From: PoT sp049331405
GTDB taxonomy: Bacteria; Planctomycetota; Planctomycetia; Isosphaerales; Isosphaeraceae
NCBI RefSeq assembly: GCF_049331405.1
Contig: NZ_CP186274.1
Span: forward strand, 4,836,001-4,900,000
Direction of reading: 5' to 3'
DNA length: 64,000 nt
The translations under genes and the position numbers were made by a program. How positions within the stretch are numbered: position 1 is the first letter of the stretch; the number at the start of each line of letters is the position of its first letter. This document shows positions 53,213 to 61,400 of the stretch, one piece after another. The notes under the pieces were generated by a model, which saw only the letters and a program-made list of their open reading frames with translations, was not told where the DNA came from and searched no databases.

Positions 53213-55438
53213 TCAGTTCCAGCGAGACTTGGAGTTGCGGGTGGTCCAGTTTCGTGGGTTGGTAGAGAAGAACCAGTTGCGCCCGTTGCCGGCGGCGAGG
53301 CCGTTCGGGTGGCTCACGTTGTACGTCACCTTCACGCGGCTATTCACGGATGTTGAGTCGCTCGCCTTCCAGTCGGTGAGGATCTTGCGGAGCGAGTCCC
53401 CGGGTTGCGTCAGCGTGACCGACCCGTCGATGAGGATGTTGTTGCCGTTGCCGAGCTGGATGGTGTGCTGGCCGAGGCCACCGACGACGAGGTTGGCACC
53501 ATTCCCAGCGGAGATATAGTCGTTGCCATCCCCGGCCAACACCACGTTGTCGCCATTGCCGAGTTGTACGGTGTTGGAGCCATCGCCGACCGTTACGGTA
53601 TTGTCGCCGCTGCCGGCGGCGACGTAGTCGTTGCCATCCCCCAGATTCACGGTGTTATGGCCATTGCCGAGTTGGACAACGACGTTGCCATTGCCGGCGG
53701 TCACGGTATTGTTCCCGTTCCCGGCGGCGAAATAATCGTTGCCGTTGCCAAGCATGACTGTGTTGGCACCGTCGCCGAGCACGACGACGTCCGTCCCGTT
53801 GCCCGAGGTGACGACGTTCGTGCCGTTACCGGCGCGGATGTAATTATTCCCGTTGCCAAGCGTCACCACATTATCGCCATTGCCGACGCTCACGAGGTCG
53901 GTGCCGTTCTGCATCGTGATGATGTTGTTGCCGTTGCCCAGGAAGACCTGGGCGTTGCCCTGGCCCAGCGAGAAGACATGGTTGCCGTTGCCGAAGTTGT
54001 AGAAGCTGGAGGCCCCGGCCACGTCGTTGGCGGTCACCGTCTTGTCACCATTGCCCCCGAAGACCTGGTTGCTGCCCGTGCCGAAGGTGAAGGAGTCGTT
54101 ACCTCCTCCGGCCTGGATATAGTTGTTGCCGTTGCCCTGGACGACGGTCGTCGCCAGGGTCAGGCTCGGGGTGAGTTGGAAGTTGTCGTTGCCCTCGCCG
54201 CCGAGGATCGAGATCGCCGTGAAGGGCTGGAGGAACGTCCTGGAGATCCAGTTGTTGTTGAGGGTCGCCGAGACCTTGAGGCCGGTGGTCCCGTCCGACT
54301 TCGAGCCGGTCGGGCTGATCTGGGCATAGTCGCTGCCGCTGGCCCCCGTGATATACAGCGTCGTGCCGACGACCGACACGCCCGCCCCGAGGATCGCCTG
54401 CGTCGCGGCGGCCGAGGAACTGGTCAGCAGGTTCGCGTCACCGGCATACACCGCCGTGATCGCATGGCTGCCCACGGCGAGGGACGACGTCGAATACTTC
54501 GCCGTGCCGTCGGCGGCGAGCGCGACCGGAGCTCCGGCCTTCACACCGTCGACCCAGAACTGCACGTATTCCCCGGCCGGCACGGCCAGCCCTGGGAGGT
54601 TGGTCGAGACAGTCGCTACGAACGCGGCCGCCTGGCCGGGGAGCGTCGGCGGCGTCGAGGCAACAATCGAGGTCGTCGTGGCTCGTTGCAGGATCGCGAA
54701 CGTGGCCGGGGCCGACTGACCACTCGAGTAGTCCGCATTCCCCGAGAAGACGGCGACCACCTGATAACGACCGGCATTCGTCGGAGCCTGCGAGAGCGGC
54801 GAGGCCAGGGTGGTATCAGACGCGAGGAAGTATCTCAGACTCACAGCACCGAGGTCGATCCCTCCCAAACCATACGCATGGGCGATGGCCGAGTGATACG
54901 ACGTGCCCTCAAAGGTGGAACTCGGCGCCGAGATACTGAAGCTCGGGCTCGCCTTACCAATTGTAATGGACGTCGATGCCGAGAGGCTCTTGCCTCCATC
55001 CTTGTCGGTCGCCTGGATCGTGACGGAGAAAGTGCCGGCCGAGTTGAAGGTATGCGAGACCGTCTGAGAGGTGGCGTTCGCATACGTACTCGTCGTTCCA
55101 TCGCCCCAGTTCACGACGAACTGGAACCCGGCGGATGCGTCGACCAAGGATGGATCGATGGCCTTGATGGTGAACAATCGCGACTGCCCGACAATGCCCG
55201 ACTCGACGCCCGTGATGGAGGCCGTCGGCGCGACGTTGTTGACCGTGATCGTTCGGGTCTCCGGGGAACTGACGGCTCCGCTGAGGTCGGTCACGACCAC
55301 GGCGATCGCATAAGCACCCCCCGTCGCGATACCCGCGGGATTGTCGAAATATGTGTGTTCCGGCGTCTGGAAGCTCGACACCCCCGCTGCGACATCAACC
55401 GAGGTCCGGGGCGATCCATCTCCCCAGTCGATGCAGGC
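53213..55438 (-). CDS. Giant surface protein, C-terminal part (after frameshift)
   Basis: This frame follows the frameshift near 55439 and carries the rest of the giant protein, about 740 residues. In order: PKD-type modules with WGDGS and WGDGTTSTY; an MBG-like module (SFSISAPSSTFEGTSYHS); an Ig-like repeat module; then from about nt 54130 to 53430 some twenty short glycine/asparagine units of the type GNGNNxVxLGNG, a relaxed RTX-like beta-roll. The tail ends NPRNWTTRNSKSRWN with no PEP-CTERM or LPXTG motif. The frame opens before the overlap, but residues before CIDWGDGSP are out of frame with the real protein. Confidence 0.85.
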   Translation of the reverse strand, partial: ACIDWGDGSPRTSVDVAAGVSSFQTPEHTYFDNPAGIATGGAYAIAVVVTDLSGAVSSPETRTITVNNVAPTASITGVESGIVGQSRLFTIKAIDPSLVDASAGFQFVVNWGDGTTSTYANATSQTVSHTFNSAGTFSVTIQATDKDGGKSLSASTSITIGKASPSFSISAPSSTFEGTSYHSAIAHAYGLGGIDLGAVSLRYFLASDTTLASPLSQAPTNAGRYQVVAVFSGNADYSSGQSAPATFAILQRATTTSIVASTPPTLPGQAAAFVATVSTNLPGLAVPAGEYVQFWVDGVKAGAPVALAADGTAKYSTSSLAVGSHAITAVYAGDANLLTSSSAAATQAILGAGVSVVGTTLYITGASGSDYAQISPTGSKSDGTTGLKVSATLNNNWISRTFLQPFTAISILGGEGNDNFQLTPSLTLATTVVQGNGNNYIQAGGGNDSFTFGTGSNQVFGGNGDKTVTANDVAGASSFYNFGNGNHVFSLGQGNAQVFLGNGNNIITMQNGTDLVSVGNGDNVVTLGNGNNYIRAGNGTNVVTSGNGTDVVVLGDGANTVMLGNGNDYFAAGNGNNTVTAGNGNVVVQLGNGHNTVNLGDGNDYVAAGSGDNTVTVGDGSNTVQLGNGDNVVLAGDGNDYISAGNGANLVVGGLGQHTIQLGNGNNILIDGSVTLTQPGDSLRKILTDWKASDSTSVNSRVKVTYNVSHPNGLAAGNGRNWFFSTNPRNWTTRNSKSRWN
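53430..54130 (-). repeat. GNGxN-type degenerate RTX-like repeat array
   Basis: Tandem units read GNGNN, GNGTN, GNGDN, GDGAN, GDGND, each followed by a hydrophobic pair and Leu/Ala-Gly, spaced 9 residues or a multiple of 9. They differ from the canonical GGxGxDxUx of the first gene in the window because Asn mostly replaces Asp, so calcium binding is uncertain. Confidence 0.75.
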
Positions 55439-58400
55439 CCGTGTGCGGCTGATTCGAACCCGGATCCGCGAAGGTTCCAGACACGGAGACCCCACTTCCC
55501 TCGTTGAGCGAGGAGACGATCGGCAATAGCGAAGTGATCGTCGGGGCGACGTTGAGCACCTCGATCGTGGCCGAGGCGATGTCCGAGGCTCCCGCGGCGT
55601 CGGTGACGCGGACCCGGACCGTGACGGTTGCCGACCCGTCGAGGTTCAGGGCGGAGAAGGTCGGGCTCGGACCAGTCGCGTCATTGAACTCGCCGGTCCC
55701 CTTGAAGTCCCAGGCATAAGTGAGCGTCGAGGCGGGCTGATCGACGTCGAACGAGCCCGAGAGGGCGTCGAGCGTGACCGTGCCCCCGGCGTTGACCGTG
55801 TACGGGCCCCCGGCCGAGGCGTGCGGCGGGGAGTCGAGCACGGGTAGCAGGCCCGAGGCCCTGTCCTGGCCCCCCGCCCCGTCAGAGACCACGAGGCGTA
55901 CGCCGTAGTTCCCGAGTTCAGCCGGTGTGAACGTGACCTGGGGTCCGGCCAGTGTCGCGAACGGGGTTCCATCGGGCGAGACGATGGTCCAGGTGTAGGT
56001 CAGGGATTCGGCGGCTCCCCCCACGTCGATCGCCAGGGCGGAGAGCACGACCGGGGTGTCCATCGTCGAGGAGTCGGGCAAGCTCATCCGCTGGATGACC
56101 GGCGCCACGTCGGCCACCGCCAGGGTCCCGGAGGCGGCCGCCTGGCCGTTCGGCGTGCTCGCGATCAGAGTCACTGAGTAGTTGCCGTAGATCGGCGGCA
56201 CGAATGAAATATTGGTCCCGTTCCCGCTGACGGGCAATGGCCGTCCGTCCGTCCCCTTGACGTTCCAGGTGTACGTCACCGCGCCGCCGAGGGCGTCGAA
56301 GGCGGCCGCGGAGAGGTTCACGCGAGAGGCCTCCATCGAGCCGGTCGGGAGCCGGAACGAGGTGATGCTCACCGGCGAGGCCGACACCAGAATCGAGCCG
56401 GTTCGACTCGTCGACTCGCCTTCGGGATCGGTGACGGTCAGGGTCACGCCGTAGGAACCTGCGACCGAGGGCGAGTACGTCAACTTCGACCCCGTGAGGG
56501 TCTGCGCAGGGCCGGAGGGCGGAGTGATGGTCCAGGTATAGGCCAGCTTGTCCGCGTCGTCAGGCACGTCCGTCGCGGCCCCTTCCAGATTCAGGGGGAA
56601 CCCGACGTAGCCTCCCGTTGGGATTGTCCAGCCGGTGATCGTCGGGGCGATGTCGGCCACCGAGAGGGTCACGCGGCTGGGCGACGACGCGAGCCCGTCC
56701 TTCTCAGTGGCGGTCGCGGTGATGGTGTAATCGCCGCCGGCCCGGAAGGTGAAGGGGAGTGACGTCCCCTGGTCGTTGAACGTTTGCAGGCTCCCGTCCG
56801 GACTCAGGACCGTCCAGTCGTAACGGATCGTCGGCAGTTCGGCGGGGACCGTACCGGCCAGGGGCACCGTCAAGGTAACGGATTGGCCCTCGGCGATCGG
56901 ACCGGCGGGCACCTTGATCGCGCCCAGCGTGGGAGGAACGTCATCGACGAGGATCGTCCCGAGTACCTTCGAGCCGATGCCACCGAACGAGTCCGTCACA
57001 GTCAAAGAGACGCTGTAGGAACCGTGGTCGGGAGGCGTGAAGGTCGGGGCGTCGCCGACGAGGAAGGACACACTCTTATCAGGTCCGGTGATTGTCCACG
57101 TGTAGCTAAGAGGATCCTTCGAACCGCCGGGATCGGTGGCCGTGGCCGAGAACGTCACCGGGCTCCCTTCAGGCGTTCTCGGCGGGATGATCGCCGAGAT
57201 GATGGTGGGGGCCACGTTGGCCACGTCGACCGTCGCCGAGGTCCGCGCCGTCAGGCCGATCGAGTCGGTCGCAGTGACGCTAACCGTGTACTTTCCCGGG
57301 ATTGTGTACGTATAAGAGACCGGCACTCCCTCGAATCGACTCAGGTTCCCGTTCGGGTCGACGACCTGCCAGGTGTAGGTGAAGGTCGAGTTCGGGTCGG
57401 GGTCGATGGCACTCACGCTAAAGGTTGCCTGGCCCCCTTCGATGCCGGTGGTCGGGACGACCAGGGCACCCGCAGGGATGGACGGTCCGGGGTTGACGAC
57501 CCGGATCGTGGCCGACTTCGTCGCCGACCCGCCATAATCGTCGGTGGCGGACAGTTGCACGAGATACGCGCCATACTTCGGCGTGAAGCCGGGAGTCGCC
57601 CCAGTCAGGGTCTGCACATGGCCGGTGTTCTGCTCGGTGACGGTCCAGGTATAAGCGAGGGGCTCGACCAGGCCGGCCGGCTTTTCGGCGGACGCCGAGA
57701 GGGAGATCGGCTGGAATGCCGAGCCGGTCGTCGGCACGACGAACGAGGTGATCGTCGGCGAGACGACCTGCACCTGCACCGTCTGGCTGTAGCTCGCCTG
57801 CCCCCCTTCGTCGTCCTTCACCACAAGGGCGACGGTATAGTTGCCGGGGACGAGTGGGGTGTACGCGTTGGAGTTGCTCGTGGCGTACTGATAACCGATG
57901 AGGAGGCTGCTGTCGGCCAAATAGGGCTGCGAGGCGTCGGTCGCCGGCAAGGTCACAGGCTGGCCGTCGGGGCCCGTAACCGTCCACGTGAAGGTCAAGG
58001 GCTTGATGCCCATCTGCAACGAGGTCGCGACCGCGCCGAACCTCAACGGTTGCCCCTCCGAGCCGATCGACGGGACCTGCCAGAGGCCCGTCGCGATCAC
58101 CGGGGGTGCATTGAGGACATCGACCGACAGTGTATTCGACGGATTGGCATAGGTGCCGTCGCTATTCGTGATCGAGGTGACCGAGATCGGGAAAGTTGCA
58201 CCTGGGCTGGCCATCCTGGCGTAGGTATGCGTCAGCATCTTCACATCGCCCGAGACCGTCGTCGGGCTCGAGCCGTCGCCCCAGTCGACGGTGTAGGAGA
58301 GGATCGCGGCCGTCCCCGGCTGGTTCACGCTGACATTGAGCACGAACTCGTTCGCCACACCTTCGGTGACGGTCGACGTCATCGTCGAGAGCGACACCGA

Positions 58401-61400
58401 CGGGGCGACGTTGTTGACCGCAGACTGGGACGACTGGATCACGTCGCCGCCGTTCGTCGTCGCGGTGACGGTGATCGGATAGGCGGCGTTGTTCGGCAGA
58501 TTATCGCCGTAGACGTGGCTGAACGCTTGCGAGAGGCCGCCGCTGCCGGCGAGGCTGGTGACCGATCCGTCGCCCCAGGTGACGAGCCAGGAGATCACCG
58601 AGGCACCCGGTCCGGCGACCGTCGCCATGAAGGTGGCGATGCCGCCTTCGTCGATCGGGTTCGGGGTCGTGAGGCTCAACGTGGGGGCAACAGGCGTGAC
58701 GGTGTATGCCGCCTGGAGGACGGTCAACATGCCGTCGGGTGCCACCAGATCCGCACGAATCGAGGCGACGCCGGGCGTCGCGAGGAAGCTGGCCGGGACC
58801 GCGAGTGGCTGGGAGGCCGGGATGTCCTGCCCGCCGGGCACGGCCATGCCGTTGATGATGTAGCGGACCAGGTACGTCGGATTCGCATTGCCGGGGGCTG
58901 GGTCGATGATCGAGCCGACCGACAGCGTGATCGCACCCGATGCGCTCCCCTGCGGGACGGTCGGAGTGCTGACGTTGAGGACGCCGGTCGGGGCGATGGA
59001 TATGATCAGCAGCGAGTTCGACATGGATGCGGTTTTATCCGCGCCCGGCCCGTAGGAAGCCGTCACGCTCAGGGAGTACGTGCCCGCCGCCGAGATGTTC
59101 AGTGACGAGAACGACACATCGAGATTGCTTGTGCTCCCATTCAAGGTGGTCGAGCCCCCCGGGCCGGTCAGGATCCAAGCGTAGTTGGGCGAGCCCGGGG
59201 CCGTCGCGGTGGCCGTGAGCCGGTTCCCCGCGATCAGGCTGCTCGGCGAGACGAGCGTCACCGTACCTTGTCCCGCCGCGGCGGTGATGGTCCCCAGGAC
59301 GCTCGAGGTCGCCAAGGCCCCCTGGTACGCCGTGACCTTGGCTGTCGCATAAGAGTCGGGCTTGTTGTAGATGTGGCTCGCCGTCGACGCGCTGGCGTCA
59401 TAGGTCGTTGTTGTGCCATCGCCCCAGTTCACAACCCATGACGTCACGGGGTCGGTCCCCGGCTCGCTGAACTTGAGGTCGATGCTGAACGGAACGCCAA
59501 CGATGGCCGAGCCGCCCGGGGCCTGGACGGTCGGCGGGGTATCGGCGATCGTCAGGACGCTCGAGGCGTAGGCCGACGCCTGGAAAACCTGCCCGCTGTA
59601 CTGGACCGGGTTCTGCGTAGTGGTCACCTGGACCGCAACGGGATAGCTGCCGCGATTGTTGATCCCGAGCGACTGGAGCTGCGCCCAGCTCAGGTTCACG
59701 ATCGGGCCGAAGGCGTCGGTGAACTGGCCGTCCCCGTTGAGATCCCAGGCGAACGAATCGCCCGGGAGGTTGGCTTGGTCGGTTGCGATGAGGGTCACGC
59801 CATTGCCCTCGGCGATGGGATTGCCGGAGACGAGCGGGGAGATCGTGATGGACGGGTTCGGCGAGGTGAGCACGAACACCTGCTGCGTCCCCACGCCATT
59901 GTTCAGATCATTGAACGAGATCGCCCCATATCCCGCCGGCCTGATGCTGCCCGAAGTCCCGGCGGCGGGGAGACTGCCGGGGCCGTTGTCGATCAGGACG
60001 GGGCCGTAGACCTTCCCATTCGACGTCGTCGCAACCGATCCATAGACGGCAACCGACGACGTCGCGGGGAGTCGAGAGCCGACGACATTGACGACATCGA
60101 CCTTCTGTTGGCTGCCGCCGAGGTTGATCGTCGCATTCGACCCCGTCCCCAACGACTGGATGTTGACCATGAGCGGGCCCGAGCCGCCGTTGACGGTGAG
60201 CGCCCCGGCCGAGCTTTGAGCCACCGTCTGATTGACGTCCAGCTCGCTGTTACCCGAGTCGAAGTTGACCGTGGTCGAGTTCGAGCCGCCCCCCAGGTCA
60301 TAGAGGCTTACCAGGTCCCCGCCCCCCCCGCCGTTCACGACCAGGGGCGTGCCGCCCGTCGCATACCTGACCTGGAACGTGTCGGCACCGCCGCCGCCGT
60401 TGACGGTCAGCTTGCTCATATTCTGGAACGATGTCAGGTACTGGGCCGGCGTGGGGATCGCCCCTTGCAAGATGTCGAGGTAGGCGATCCCGCCCCGACC
60501 GCCGGATCGACCCGCGCCGCTCGCCACGATTAATGATTTTCCGTCGCTGATGAGACCCGTCGGGCTCGTCAGGCCGTTCGCACCTCGGCTATCGCGGACG
60601 AGTTGCTGGAAGGTCAGCCTGCCCGTCGAGGTGTCGCGGGAGAAGGCGGCAACCGAGTTGCCCGTCGCGCTGGCGACGAACACGAAGTTCCCGTCGGAGC
60701 TGACCGCCACGGAGCTGGCCCCATCCAGGCCTTGCACGCCGGCGCGCCCGTTCGTGGACGTATCACCGAGGAGCGTCAACGCCCCCTTCGACCCGATGGC
60801 CACGTGGTAGAGTGTGCCCAAGGCGCTCGAGCTGGAGGCGTAGATGTCGCTGCCGTAGAACGCGAGCCCGCTCACCGAAACGAGGCCGGTGACGCTGTTG
60901 TAACTTCCGAGATTCGAGCTGAAAGCGAAGAGGGTCGGGGTCGCGCCGTTGGAGAAGGCGTACAGGCTGCCCTTGTTGTACGCCAACACGCTCGAGTTGG
61001 CGAGCGCGTTGAACGAGGCCTTGTTCGAAGACTTGATCGAAGCGGCAACCTCATTTTTGGAATTGATGATCGATGCCACGTCGTAGGCATAGATAGATTT
61101 GTCGACGGCGACATAGATCGTCTTCCCGTCGGACGAGGTGGTGATCGCGGTCGCCCCCGACGTGAAATCCTTGAGGCTCGTCTGGCCGAGGTAAGTCGAG
61201 CCCGAGAAGATCGTCAGGACGTTCGAGCCCGGGGCCATGACGAATCCGAGGTCCTTGCCGTTGCTGGACGTCGCCGCCACCATCGAGGCTCCGACCAATC
61301 CCGAGGCGAAATTGAAGTTCGTGATGTACGAGGCCCACGTTCCCTGGACCTTATCGAAGATCGCGACCGCGCCATCGCCCGGAGATACCCCATAAATAAA

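Noticed and set aside
53213..53300. PEP-CTERM or LPXTG sorting signal at the end of the giant protein
   Set aside because: The last residues (NPRNWTTRNSKSRWN) have no such motif and no terminal hydrophobic helix.
53430..54130. Possible CRISPR array because of regular repeats
   Set aside because: Repeats are short, imperfect and in frame with a coding sequence; there are no unique spacers of constant length.
53405..59105. Long open frames antisense to the giant PKD protein
   Set aside because: Arg/Asp-rich products without recognisable folds; the minus strand has consistent PKD and beta-roll repeats.
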